64,000 nucleotides of DNA from Mycolicibacterium flavescens (GTDB lineage: Bacteria; Actinomycetota; Actinomycetes; Mycobacteriales; Mycobacteriaceae). Of the stretch, positions 1-7,781 are shown one piece after another. The DNA lies in the NCBI GenBank assembly GCA_900637135.1, contig LR134353.1, positions 1,116,001-1,180,000 on the forward strand, written 5' to 3'. The position numbers were made by a program, and so were the translations under genes. How positions within the stretch are numbered: position 1 is the stretch's first letter; every line of letters starts with the position of its first letter. The notes under the pieces were generated by a model that did not search any database, was not told where the DNA came from, and saw only the letters and a program-made list of their open reading frames with translations.

Positions 1-2
1 CC

Positions 3-98
3 GTCAACGCGTCGATGCCGCTGCTGTATTCGGAGTTCGTCGCGACGGACCCGATCGTCGCCCCCAAGGTGCGCGAGCTGGAGCCGGTCACCGCTTAG
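3..98 (+). CDS. C-terminal end of an unidentified protein (truncated by window edge)
   Basis: The frame is open from the first bases and ends at a TAG at 96-98, giving the last 31 residues of a protein that ends in ELEPVTA. The next gene, on the minus strand, ends 15 bases further on, so the two genes converge. The visible tail carries no motif that I recognise. Codon use is high-GC and like the neighbours, which supports a real coding end, but no function can be assigned from this fragment. Confidence 0.55.
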   Translation, partial: VNASMPLLYSEFVATDPIVAPKVRELEPVTA

Positions 99-113
99 GG
101 AGCGCAGAAAGGG

Positions 114-995
114 TCACGACATTCGCAGCTCGTGCGCGGCGACGGCGAAGATTTCGTCGCCTGAGCCGATCGCGACGAAGTGCCCTGCTCCGTCGACGGG
201 ATGCCATACCGAACCCGGCATCGAATGCGACACCGCCTTGTTGATCGGATCGGGCACGAGTCGGTCGTCGAGCCCCTGCCACAGATGCACCGGCCTCGCG
301 ATCCGCGAGATGTCGAAGTCCCACGCCCGGTAGAGCACTTCCGCGTCACGGACCAAGCCGTCCGAGCCGTGAGCGAAGCATTCGGCGACCGCATTCATGA
401 ACGTCGTTTCGACCTCCGGGCGACTCAGTATCTGTCGGTCGTGCTCACCGACCGACCTGCGGAGGGTCTTGACGAATCCGTCGCGCCTGTTCTTGGCGGA
501 GTATCCGAGCGCGGCATACATGAGGCGAAAAGCGGGCTTGAACCGTAGCGCGAGGAAGCCGCCAAGGGCATCGATCTTCGACAGGTACGGCGCCGCGGAG
601 TTGTCACCGAAAGCGCCGTAACTGCCGGGCGCGATACTGCTGACATGGCGCAGCCGCCCGCTGTCGATGTAGGCGGCGGCCGCCAGCGCCCATGGGCCGC
701 CTTCCGACCAGCCCGTCACGCCGAACTCCCGGTAGCCCAACGCATCCGCGATGGTCGTCAGGTCGTCGGCCCAGCCCGCGTACGACCGGACCTTCTGAAC
801 GCTCGACTGTCCCATACCCGGGCGGTCGACGCCGACGAGCCGGATCCCGTTCTTGGCCGCCGAGTCCGCCAACAGCAGGACCTCCAAGCGGCTGCTGGGC
901 CCACCGTGGTTGTGCATGACAAGGGGACCGTTCGGGTCGCCGACCTCGGCGAGGGCCAGTCGACGACCGTCGCGCGTCCTCACTTCCGCAGTCAC
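114..995 (-). CDS. alpha/beta-fold hydrolase
   Basis: A 293-residue protein with the layout of a single-domain alpha/beta hydrolase. It has an oxyanion-hole region HNHGGPSSR near residues 28-36, then VDRPGMGQS, the nucleophile elbow GWSEGG near residue 95, and a C-terminal GAGHF that supplies the catalytic histidine. A late aspartate (GLDDRLVPD) fits the acid of the triad. There is no signal peptide, so it is probably cytosolic. The substrate cannot be read from the sequence. The start ATG at 995 directly precedes MTAEVRTRDG, a usual N-terminus for this family. It is transcribed away from the small secreted-protein gene that starts at 1095. Confidence 0.85.
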   Translation of the reverse strand: MTAEVRTRDGRRLALAEVGDPNGPLVMHNHGGPSSRLEVLLLADSAAKNGIRLVGVDRPGMGQSSVQKVRSYAGWADDLTTIADALGYREFGVTGWSEGGPWALAAAAYIDSGRLRHVSSIAPGSYGAFGDNSAAPYLSKIDALGGFLALRFKPAFRLMYAALGYSAKNRRDGFVKTLRRSVGEHDRQILSRPEVETTFMNAVAECFAHGSDGLVRDAEVLYRAWDFDISRIARPVHLWQGLDDRLVPDPINKAVSHSMPGSVWHPVDGAGHFVAIGSGDEIFAVAAHELRMS

Positions 996-1094
996 ATCGT
1001 CCTTCCACCAAATTGCGTTGAACCTTCGTCGCGGCTGTCCCGTCGTACCACCTGAAAGGCCACCGGGGCCTTCGGGTCACGAAGGGAGCGCGGT

Positions 1095-1388
1095 ATGCGC
1101 GCAATACTGTTGACAATGGTCGGGCTGGCCGCGGTGGCATGCGGTGTGATTCTCACGCCGGCGGCCATCGCGTCGGCGGCTGATTCGGCGGAGCTGACCA
1201 TCGCCACACTCGAGGCCCAAGGCTTCGACGTCAAGGTCAATCGGATCGGGAGTGCGCCCCTCGACGAGTGCGTCGTCACCGATATCCGAAATGCTCGTGA
1301 GCGAACCGAATTGGTGCGACGAGGCGACGATCTGGTGCAGGTGGTGGCCCAGCGCACGATCACCGTCATCGCGGATTGCTCACGCTGA
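1095..1388 (+). CDS. small exported protein, paralogue of the gene at 1445-1768
   Basis: A 97-residue protein. An N-terminal hydrophobic stretch ending in an alanine-rich cleavage region (around IASAA, residues 26-30) looks like a Sec signal peptide. The mature part is about 67 residues. It has two cysteines, one in DECVVT and one in the final DCSR, which could form a disulfide outside the membrane. The start at 1095 is preceded by a good ribosome site (GGGAG near 1084). The convergent gene 57 bases downstream encodes a clear paralogue with the same cysteine pattern. I do not recognise a named family; the fold and role are unknown. Confidence 0.75.
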   Translation: MRAILLTMVGLAAVACGVILTPAAIASAADSAELTIATLEAQGFDVKVNRIGSAPLDECVVTDIRNARERTELVRRGDDLVQVVAQRTITVIADCSR

Positions 1389-1444
1389 TGCGGCGGCTTC
1401 GGTGTAGTTGGTCGCGCTTGCCGCAACAAACCACACCGAAGTCG

Positions 1445-1768
1445 CTAGCGACCGCTGCAGTCCAGCGACACCGAGATCGGCTTGCTGATGGTCACGGGGA
1501 ACAGCACCCCGTCCTGATTTCCGCCGAGCAGGGGCACCAGCTGGGTGAACTCCTGGGGATTGCGCACGCTGGTGACCACGCAGTCGGACAGCGGGGCCGT
1601 GCCGATCTTGTCGATGGTCACGTTGTACCCCTGATCCTGCAGCTTGCTGATGACCTCCTGGGCCGATTCCTGATCGTCGGCCGATGCGACGCCCGCGGGC
1701 AGCATGACAGCCGCGCACACGACGGTGGCGACTCCGGCGAGGGTCCGTGTGGTCCGCATGCGGTCCAT
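1445..1768 (-). CDS. small exported protein, paralogue of the gene at 1095-1388
   Basis: A 107-residue protein with a signal peptide (hydrophobic core residues 10-26, cleavage near ASADD). The mature part shares with the 1095-1388 product the order: a helical segment ending in a QGY/QGF turn, a V-x-I/V strand, IG(T/S)APL, (S/E)CVVT, and a terminal (D)CS(G)R. The spacing of the two cysteines is conserved. It lies 9 bases after the stop of the upstream thiolase gene on the same strand, so it is probably co-transcribed with it. A secreted mycobacterial family of unknown function is likely. The layout of a helix followed by short strands slightly recalls PASTA-like folds, but that is a guess. Confidence 0.8.
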   Translation of the reverse strand: MDRMRTTRTLAGVATVVCAAVMLPAGVASADDQESAQEVISKLQDQGYNVTIDKIGTAPLSDCVVTSVRNPQEFTQLVPLLGGNQDGVLFPVTISKPISVSLDCSGR

Positions 1769-1777
1769 GATTCCCTA

Positions 1778-2977
1778 TCAGCGCTCGGCGCGCTGGTAAG
1801 CAGTCACAACCGCGGCGCCCCCGAGCCCGATGTTGTGCTGCAGCGCGGCGGTGACGCCCTCGACCTGTCGCTTGTCGGCCGCACCGCGCAACTGCCACGT
1901 CAGCTCCGCGCACTGCGCGAGACCCGTCGCACCGAGCGGGTGTCCCTTGGAGATCAGCCCGCCGGAGGGGTTGACCACCCACCGCCCGCCGTAGGTGGTG
2001 TCGTTGTTGTCGATGAGCTTGGGCGCCTCACCCTCGGCGCATAGGCCCAGCGCCTCGTAGAGCAGTAGCTCGTTGGCCGAGAAGCAGTCGTGCAGCTCGA
2101 TCACCTGAAAGTCGGCCGGTCCCAGCCCCGACTGGTCGTAAACCTGCTGCGCGGCTTTGACATTCATGTCGTAGCCAATGAGGTTCTTGGCGCTGCCGTC
2201 GAAGCTGGACCCGAAGTCGGTGGTCATCGCCTGACCGACGATCTCCACCGCCTGGTCCGCCAGGCCGTGCCTGTCGACGAAGTCCTCGCTTGCCACGATC
2301 GCCGCACCGGAGCCGTCCGACGTGGGCGAGCACTGCAGTTTGGTCAGCGGGTCGGAGATCATTTTCGCGGCCAGGATGTCGTCGAGCGTGTACTCCTCCT
2401 GGAACTGCGCATGCGGATTGTTCACCGAATGCTTGTGGTTCTTGTACCCGATCTTCGCGAAATGCTCTGCGGTGCTTCCATGTTGGCGCATGTGCTCGCG
2501 ACCCGCGGCGCCGAACATCCACGGTGCGACGGGGAATCCGAACTCGTCGATCTCGGCCATCGCCGCGACGTGCTTAGCCATCGGGGATTCCCGATCGTCG
2601 TGGCCACCTTGGAGTGACCCCGGCTGCATCTTCTCGAAACCAAGAGCGATGACGCAGTCGGCGAGCCCGCCGCGAATCGTCTGCGCGGCAAGGAACAGCG
2701 CTGTCGAACCGGTCGAGCAGTTGTTGTTGACGTTGGCGATCGGAATCCCCGTCAAGCCGAGTTCGTAGAGCGCCCGGTTGCCCGAGGTCGAGTCACCGGC
2801 GACGTAGCCGACGAATCCCTGCTGGACTTCGGAGTAGTCGATGCCGGCGTCGTCGAGTGCCTTGGTGCCCGACTCCTTGGCCATCTGAGGGTAGTCCCAC
2901 CCTTCACGGCGGCCCGGCTTCTCGAATTTCGTCATTCCGACACCGACGACGAAGACCCTGTTTTTGGCGGTCGACAT
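1778..2977 (-). CDS. SCP-2/Ltp1-type thiolase (lipid-transfer protein family)
   Basis: A 399-residue thiolase-fold protein of the sterol-carrier-protein-2 type. The nucleophilic cysteine sits in NNNCSTGS (about residue 86), the HDCFS motif near residue 290 replaces the usual thiolase motif, and KGHPLGATG carries the second active-site histidine. The C-terminal HNIGLGGA motif lacks the CxG cysteine of degradative thiolases, as is usual for SCP-2 thiolases and Ltp proteins. It closely resembles mycobacterial Ltp1. Related enzymes act in sterol side-chain beta-oxidation or as aldolases; whether this one cleaves 3-ketoacyl-CoA is not settled by the sequence. The divergent neighbour at 3192 has a KstR-type box in the shared intergenic region. 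Confidence 0.88.
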   Translation of the reverse strand: MSTAKNRVFVVGVGMTKFEKPGRREGWDYPQMAKESGTKALDDAGIDYSEVQQGFVGYVAGDSTSGNRALYELGLTGIPIANVNNNCSTGSTALFLAAQTIRGGLADCVIALGFEKMQPGSLQGGHDDRESPMAKHVAAMAEIDEFGFPVAPWMFGAAGREHMRQHGSTAEHFAKIGYKNHKHSVNNPHAQFQEEYTLDDILAAKMISDPLTKLQCSPTSDGSGAAIVASEDFVDRHGLADQAVEIVGQAMTTDFGSSFDGSAKNLIGYDMNVKAAQQVYDQSGLGPADFQVIELHDCFSANELLLYEALGLCAEGEAPKLIDNNDTTYGGRWVVNPSGGLISKGHPLGATGLAQCAELTWQLRGAADKRQVEGVTAALQHNIGLGGAAVVTAYQRAER

Positions 2978-3156
2978 TGATGATCCTTTCGCTGCGCTGC
3001 GATCGACAGAAACATACAGCGCGCCACCTGTCTAGCGGCCGACGAAAGCGTCGAGAAACTGCCCCGGAGCCCCGCGGCACCGAGCCCGATCTTGATTACG
3101 GCCGTCGCAGCCATTGTGGCCCGCGCGGGACGGGTTGTGGTGTAGACCTGCAAGAG

Positions 3157-3170
3157 TAGAACGTGTTCTA
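3157..3170. promoter_or_regulatory. KstR-type operator
   Basis: The 14-mer TAGAACGTGTTCTA is an inverted repeat (TAGAAC/GTTCTA with a 2-base centre). It matches the published KstR consensus TnnAACnnGTTnnA at every fixed position. It lies 21 bases before the ATG at 3192, where a bound TetR-type repressor would block transcription. Seen: the motif and its location. Known: KstR represses cholesterol-catabolism genes in mycobacteria. Inferred: KstR controls the 3192 gene. Confidence 0.75.
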
Positions 3171-3191
3171 GTTTCGCGTGAGGAGTCGGTT

Positions 3192-4241
3192 ATGGGCCTA
3201 CGGGTGGTGCAGTGGGCGACCGGTGGCGTCGGCGTCGCAGCGATCAAGGGTGTGCTCGAACATCCCGACCTCGAACTCGTCGGATGCTGGGTGCACTCGC
3301 CGACGAAGGCAGGCAAGGACGTCGGCGAGATCGTCGGCATCGGGCCGGTGGGGGTGACCGCGACCAACAGCCTCGACGACATCCTCGCCCTCGACGCCGA
3401 CGCGGTGATCTACTCACCGCTGTTGCCCAATCCGGACGAGGTGGCCGCATTGTTGCGGTCCGGTAAGAACGTCGTCACCCCGGTCGGATGGGTGTATCCC
3501 AGCGCCCGGCAGGGCACGCCTTTGCAAGAGGCGGCGCTCGCGGGAAATGCCACGCTGCACGGCACCGGCATCGCGCCAGGCGGGATCAGCGAGAAGTTTC
3601 CGCTCCTGTTCTCCGCGTTCTCGACCGGCGTGACATTCGTTCGGGCCGAAGAGTATTCCGACCTTCGCACCTACGAGGCACCCGACGTCGTGCGGCACGT
3701 GATGGGCTTCGGTGAGGTTCCGGAGAAGGCGCTCAGCGGACCGATGCAGAAGCTGCTCGACGGCGGCTTCATCCAGGCGGTGAAGATGATCGTCGACAAG
3801 GTGGGTTTCCGTGCCGATCCGAAAGTCCGTTCCGCGCAGGAGATCGCGGTCGCCACTGCACCGATCGAATCACCGATCGGTGTCATCGAGCCGGGGCAGG
3901 TCGCGGGCCGCAAATTCCACTGGGAGGCCCTCGTCGACGAGGAACCGGTGGTGCGAGTCACCGTGAACTGGCTGATGGGTGAGGAAAACCTCGACCCCGC
4001 TTGGACATTCGGCCCCGAAGGCCAGCGGTACGAGATGGAGGTCCGCGGCAACCCGGATGTCAACATCGTCGTCAAGGGCTTTCAGTCGGCGGTCGGCGGA
4101 GAGGGCCCGGAGTACGGCATCGTCGGCACCGCGGCGCACTGCGTGAACTCGGTGCCCGCGGTGTGCGCCGCAGAACCCGGCATCGCAACGTATCTCGATC
4201 TGCCGTTGATCAGCGGCAGGGCGGCGCAGGGCCTCGCGTAG
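3192..4241 (+). CDS. dihydrodipicolinate reductase-like NAD(P)-binding protein (Rv1059-like)
   Basis: A 349-residue protein beginning MGLRVVQWATGGVG, a Rossmann-fold dinucleotide-binding start. The layout (N-terminal Rossmann domain, central catalytic domain) is that of the mycobacterial proteins annotated as dihydrodipicolinate reductase N-terminal-domain proteins. These are not DapB; their substrate is not established to my knowledge. ATG 3192 is chosen over an in-frame upstream start because AGGAG (3181-3185) is well spaced from it. The KstR-type box at 3157-3170 suggests a link to steroid catabolism and control by KstR. Confidence 0.8.
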   Translation: MGLRVVQWATGGVGVAAIKGVLEHPDLELVGCWVHSPTKAGKDVGEIVGIGPVGVTATNSLDDILALDADAVIYSPLLPNPDEVAALLRSGKNVVTPVGWVYPSARQGTPLQEAALAGNATLHGTGIAPGGISEKFPLLFSAFSTGVTFVRAEEYSDLRTYEAPDVVRHVMGFGEVPEKALSGPMQKLLDGGFIQAVKMIVDKVGFRADPKVRSAQEIAVATAPIESPIGVIEPGQVAGRKFHWEALVDEEPVVRVTVNWLMGEENLDPAWTFGPEGQRYEMEVRGNPDVNIVVKGFQSAVGGEGPEYGIVGTAAHCVNSVPAVCAAEPGIATYLDLPLISGRAAQGLA

Positions 4242-4290
4242 CGTCGGGGGCCGCGCGGGCGACGCCGCTCACCTGGCACACTCACGGGCT

Positions 4291-5136
4291 GTGACGAGAC
4301 GTGCACTGGTACTGGCCGGCGGCGGCGTGGCGGGTATCGCATGGGAGACCGGCATCCTGACCGGCATCGCCGACGAGTCGCCCGCGACCGCCGATGCGTT
4401 GTTGGCCTGCGACGTTCTGGTCGGCACATCGGCGGGTTCGACGGTCTCCGCACAACTCGGGAGCGGCCTCGGCCTGCCCGCGTTGTTCGACCGGCAGACC
4501 TCGGCGACATCGTCGGAGATCAACCCCGGCGCGGGGATCGAGACGATCACCCAGATGTTCCTCGACGCGATGACCGCTCCCGGTTCGAAAACCGAGAAAC
4601 TGCAGCGGATCGGTGCGATCGCGCTCGCCGCGGACACCGTCACCGAAGACGTGCGGCGAAGGGTGATCGAGCAGCGACTGCCGTCGCACGACTGGCCCGA
4701 CCGCGATCTGCGCATCACCGCCATCGACACTGAGACCGGAGAACTGGTGGCGTTCGACCGCACTTCGGGCGTCTCGCTGGTCGACGCGGTCGCGGCCAGC
4801 TGCGCGGTGCCCGGTGTGTGGCCGCCGGTCACCATCGGGTCGCGCCGCTTCATGGACGGCGGCGTCGGTAGCACCGTCAACCTGGCCGTGGCCGACGACT
4901 GCGATGTCGTGGTCGCCCTGATCCCACAGGGCCTGTCGTCGCCGTCACCGTTCGGGGCGGGCGCCAGGGACGAGGTCACCACGCGCAACGCTTTCGGCGT
5001 GTTCGCCGACGACGAGTCGCTGGCGGCGTTCGGCGCCAACCCGCTCGACCCCGCGTGCCGGACACCGTCTGCGCATGCGGGACGCAGACAGGGCCGCGGC
5101 GTCGCCGCTCAGATCGCCGAGCATCTCGGCATCTAA
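4291..5136 (+). CDS. patatin-like phospholipase (Rv1062-like)
   Basis: A 281-residue patatin-fold hydrolase. It has the glycine-rich oxyanion loop LAGGGVAG (residues 8-15), the nucleophile motif GTSAG near residue 52 and the aspartate of the dyad in FMDGG near residue 190. Patatins use this Ser-Asp pair to hydrolyse acyl lipids. There is no signal peptide or membrane segment. The start codon is GTG. Its stop codon overlaps the stop of the convergent patatin gene at 5133, so two different patatins face each other tail to tail. Confidence 0.88.
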   Translation: MTRRALVLAGGGVAGIAWETGILTGIADESPATADALLACDVLVGTSAGSTVSAQLGSGLGLPALFDRQTSATSSEINPGAGIETITQMFLDAMTAPGSKTEKLQRIGAIALAADTVTEDVRRRVIEQRLPSHDWPDRDLRITAIDTETGELVAFDRTSGVSLVDAVAASCAVPGVWPPVTIGSRRFMDGGVGSTVNLAVADDCDVVVALIPQGLSSPSPFGAGARDEVTTRNAFGVFADDESLAAFGANPLDPACRTPSAHAGRRQGRGVAAQIAEHLGI

Positions 5137-6131
5137 TCCTCGGTCACGGTGGGTGTTTCGGGCTTGGTGTCGAACGCGTCCAGTGCGGCGGCCGCCAACT
5201 CGATACCGATGTCGATCACTTCGGCTGCGCGGTGGAATTCCAGGCTCCGACAAGCCGAACGGGGTACCTCGATGAGCATGTCGGGCGGATAACCGGCGAG
5301 CTGGTGCCGCGCAAGCGCGGCCTGCGCGATGTCGATCGTGCGGTTCATCACTTCGAAGCTGCCGAGCTTGGGCACCACGGACGCTTCCTTCGTCGCGTCG
5401 ACGAGCTCCTTCTCGCTGTCTCCGCCCGCCGGATAGTCCTCCGGTGCCGCGCCGAAGCGGGTCAGCATCGCATTCGACTCGAACAGCGACGCGGTGCTGC
5501 GCCACACCCTCGCCAGCCACTCGGTGGTGGCGCGTTGACCCTGTCCTGCTGGTTCTACAGGTTCTTCGCTGCCGCCGGCCTCGCTGCCGGCCAAGGATAC
5601 CGCGATGGTCAGGTCGGCGTTGACGGCTGCGATCGGCGCCATGGGCAGCGGTTCGAGGATGCCGCCGTCGGCGAGCAGGCGCCCGTCGAGCACATGCGGC
5701 GCGATCACCCCGGGGATCGCGATCGACGCTCGGATCGCGGCGTCCACCGGGCCCCTCTGCAGCCAAACCGACTTGCCCGCGATGAGGTCGGTCGCGACCG
5801 CGGTGTAGGGGATCGGCAGGTCCTCGATGCGCACCTCGCCCAGGATGTCGCGAACAGCGTCGAGGATCTTGGTCGCGCGCAGCACGCCCGCCGCGGTGAT
5901 CGAGGGATCGAGCAGCCGCAGCACGGCACCCTGGGTGAGCGACTTCGCCCAGTCGGAGAACTCGTCGAGCTTGCCCGCCGCGTGCAGCCCGCCGACGAGA
6001 GCGCCCATGGACGATCCTGCGATGCCGACGATCTCGTAGCCGCGGTCCTGAAGTTCCTCGATCACCCCGATGTGGGCGTAGCCGCGGGCGCCACCGCTGC
6101 CCAGCGCCAGCGCGACCCGCTTGCCAGCCAT
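5133..6131 (-). CDS. patatin-like phospholipase, RssA type (Rv1063c-like)
   Basis: A 332-residue patatin-family protein. It has the oxyanion loop GSGGARGYAHIG at residues 11-22, the nucleophile GSSMG near residue 40 and the DGG dyad motif in LLADGGILEPLP near residue 190. It is the bacterial NTE/RssA subtype, so it differs in sequence from its convergent neighbour. It acts as a Ser-Asp lipid acyl hydrolase. An acidic linker containing EAGGSEEPVEP follows the core domain. The gene ends inside the stop codon of the 4291 gene, a 4-base overlap. Confidence 0.88.
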   Translation of the reverse strand: MAGKRVALALGSGGARGYAHIGVIEELQDRGYEIVGIAGSSMGALVGGLHAAGKLDEFSDWAKSLTQGAVLRLLDPSITAAGVLRATKILDAVRDILGEVRIEDLPIPYTAVATDLIAGKSVWLQRGPVDAAIRASIAIPGVIAPHVLDGRLLADGGILEPLPMAPIAAVNADLTIAVSLAGSEAGGSEEPVEPAGQGQRATTEWLARVWRSTASLFESNAMLTRFGAAPEDYPAGGDSEKELVDATKEASVVPKLGSFEVMNRTIDIAQAALARHQLAGYPPDMLIEVPRSACRSLEFHRAAEVIDIGIELAAAALDAFDTKPETPTVTED

Positions 6132-6173
6132 GCCGCCATTGTCGCCTGCCGGCGCCGGTTGTGGCCGCCGGTT

Positions 6174-6599
6174 TCAGGCGCAGAGGCCGTCGGCCGCCGC
6201 CTGCACGGCGACGATGACCGCGGCCTGACGCGGCGGCGGCAACTGCGTCCATGGTGTGTCGTACGTTCCAGGCCCGGCCGAATCCGTGGATTGCACCATG
6301 CCGAGGTAGGGCTCGATCTGTGACTTCGGGTCACCACCCTGTTCGTCCATCCACTGCCGCGCTGTGGCGCAGGCCTTGAAGTACTCCTCCTCGGTCGAGT
6401 CGGCGGGAGCGCCGACCGCGGTGGTGACACCGTCGGGGGAGACGGCGACCGAACCCGGTGCCGCGGTGGGCGTTTCCGAGCTGGTGGCCGTGGGCGTCGA
6501 GTCGGCCGACGGCTCGGAGGTGTCTTCGGTACCCGACGAGCATCCCGCGACGACACCCACCATCACTGCGGCCGCCGCGACACCGTGACGCATGCGCAT
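6174..6599 (-). CDS. lpqV: lipoprotein LpqV
   Basis: A small lipoprotein of about 141 residues. The N-terminus has a basic start (MRMRH), a hydrophobic stretch and the lipobox VVAGC, followed by a Thr/Ser/Pro-rich linker of about 40 residues. The cysteine after VVAG is the expected lipidation site, which would anchor the protein to the outer face of the plasma membrane. The rest forms a small domain with two cysteines. ATG 6599 is preferred over the longer frame because it places the signal peptide at the N-terminus; ATG 6593 is also possible. Position next to the patatin genes fits lpqV of other mycobacteria. Its function is unknown. Confidence 0.8.
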   Translation of the reverse strand: MRMRHGVAAAAVMVGVVAGCSSGTEDTSEPSADSTPTATSSETPTAAPGSVAVSPDGVTTAVGAPADSTEEEYFKACATARQWMDEQGGDPKSQIEPYLGMVQSTDSAGPGTYDTPWTQLPPPRQAAVIVAVQAAADGLCA

Positions 6600-6689
6600 G
6601 CCCGTCAATCTAGGCAACGGCTTGCCCGTGACAGACACCGGGCTGCACCGATCGGTGAGGTTGCGCTCACGGTGAATCTATCCGCCGAC

Positions 6690-6795
6690 CCCGCAAATAC
6701 GTGCCTGGCCTGCGACGACAGGCGCCGAGCGTGCGGGACCGTCACCTCCTGCCGGGTTGGAATGGCACGCCCATGCCAGGCTTGCCCTCATGACG
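6690..6795 (+). promoter_or_regulatory. structured 5' leader candidate of the cupin-rhodanese operon
   Basis: Two adjacent nested hairpins can be drawn. The first pairs CCCGCA (6690-6695) with TGCGGG (6732-6737) around an inner stem GCCTG (6703-6707)/CAGGC (6719-6723). The second pairs CGTCA (6740-6744) with TGACG (6791-6795), then GGG (6754-6756) with CCC (6785-6787), then TGGCA (6763-6767) with TGCCA (6774-6778). The region lies 70-175 bases before the cupin start. It may be a riboswitch, an attenuator or part of a coding frame; it matches no class that I can confirm by eye. Confidence 0.4.
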
Positions 6796-6864
6796 ACCGG
6801 ACGTCAGGAGTGTTGAAGGCCCTAGCGCCGCCCCCTGCCCGTTTCCGGTTCTCTTGGAGCTCCC

Positions 6865-7410
6865 ATGGCCTCCCCTGCAGTTCTGCCCTCTGCCGCACCC
6901 GCGGTGTCCGCACCGACGCGGCTGCGGCTGCCCGATCTGTTGCTTGCTTCGGACCGCTGCGCCGACGAGGTGCTCACCGGTCGCTACAACCACCTGCTGC
7001 CTGCTGGCGGACCGCCTCGCGACGAACGCTGGTTCACCCGCCTCCATGGTGATGACGAGCTCGACATCTGGCTGATCAGCTGGGTGCCCGACCGGTCGAC
7101 CGAGATGCACGACCACGGCGGCTCTCTTGGGGCCCTGACGGTGATCTCGGGCGCATTGCGTGAGACCCGCTGGGATGGTGGAGCGTTGCGGCGTCGCCGG
7201 CTGCACGCCGGGGATCAGGCGGCCTTCCCGCTGGGGTGGGTGCACGACGTGGTGTGGGCACCCGACGGTGACACGTCGGCCCCGGTCGCGCCCGCGCTGA
7301 GCGTGCATGCCTATTCGCCGCCGTTGACCGCGATGTCGTATTACGAGGTGACGGAACGGAACACGTTGCGCCGCAACCGGACCGAGCTAACCGATGGACC
7401 GGAGGGGTGA
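6865..7410 (+). CDS. cysteine dioxygenase-like cupin protein (Rv1065-like)
   Basis: A 181-residue cupin. The metal-binding motif MHDHGGS (about residues 75-81) has the HxH spacing of type I cysteine dioxygenases, and a later HDVVW near residue 123 can give the third histidine. Known enzymes of this fold oxidise cysteine or another thiol to a sulfinate with iron. The rhodanese gene that follows overlaps its stop codon, so both products probably handle sulfur compounds together. The cysteine that forms the Cys-Tyr cross-link in mammalian enzymes is not evident here. The start ATG at 6865 follows a GGAG at 6856-6859. Confidence 0.78.
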   Translation: MASPAVLPSAAPAVSAPTRLRLPDLLLASDRCADEVLTGRYNHLLPAGGPPRDERWFTRLHGDDELDIWLISWVPDRSTEMHDHGGSLGALTVISGALRETRWDGGALRRRRLHAGDQAAFPLGWVHDVVWAPDGDTSAPVAPALSVHAYSPPLTAMSYYEVTERNTLRRNRTELTDGPEG

Positions 7411-7781
7411 TCGTGACAAGTCGCATCGACCGGATCCTGGACGACGCCCGCGCCCGCCTGCACCGGTTGCCCGCGGCCGAGGTGCCCGCGGCGTTGGACC
7501 GCGGAGCGATCCTGGTCGACATCCGTCCGCAAGCCCAACGCGCACGCGAGGGGGAGGTGACAGAAGCGTTGGTGATCGAACGCAACGTGCTCGAATGGCG
7601 TTGCGACCCGACCAGCGAGGCGCGGCTGCCACAGGCCGTCGGCGATGACGTCGAGTGGGTGGTGCTGTGTTCGGAGGGTTACACCTCGAGCCTGGCGGCG
7701 GCGGCGCTGCTCGATCTGGGACTGCACCGCGCGACCGATGTCATCGGCGGATATCACGCGTTGAAAGACGTTCTTGCCTAA
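7407..7781 (+). CDS. rhodanese-like domain protein (Rv1066-like)
   Basis: A 124-residue single rhodanese domain. It has the N-terminal DIRPQ motif near residue 36 and the active-site loop CSEGYTS near residue 90, with the catalytic cysteine present. Rhodaneses carry sulfane sulfur as a cysteine persulfide and pass it to thiols. The GTG start at 7407 overlaps the TGA of the cupin gene, which implies translational coupling. In some organisms a rhodanese acts with a thiol or persulfide dioxygenase, so the pair may form a sulfur-oxidation module (inference). Its end overlaps the convergent gene at 7778 by 4 bases. Confidence 0.85.
   Translation: MIVTSRIDRILDDARARLHRLPAAEVPAALDRGAILVDIRPQAQRAREGEVTEALVIERNVLEWRCDPTSEARLPQAVGDDVEWVVLCSEGYTSSLAAAALLDLGLHRATDVIGGYHALKDVLA

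Noticed and set aside
6740..6800. SAM-IV or other known riboswitch
   Set aside because: On the minus strand a CATGAGGGCAAGCC-like stretch slightly recalls SAM-IV, but the remaining conserved positions are missing and the orientation is opposite to the downstream genes.
6585..7052. 155-residue frame overlapping the cupin gene
   Set aside because: It lies out of frame over the well-supported cupin start. Only its cysteine-rich first part is of interest and is reported as a finding, not as a gene.
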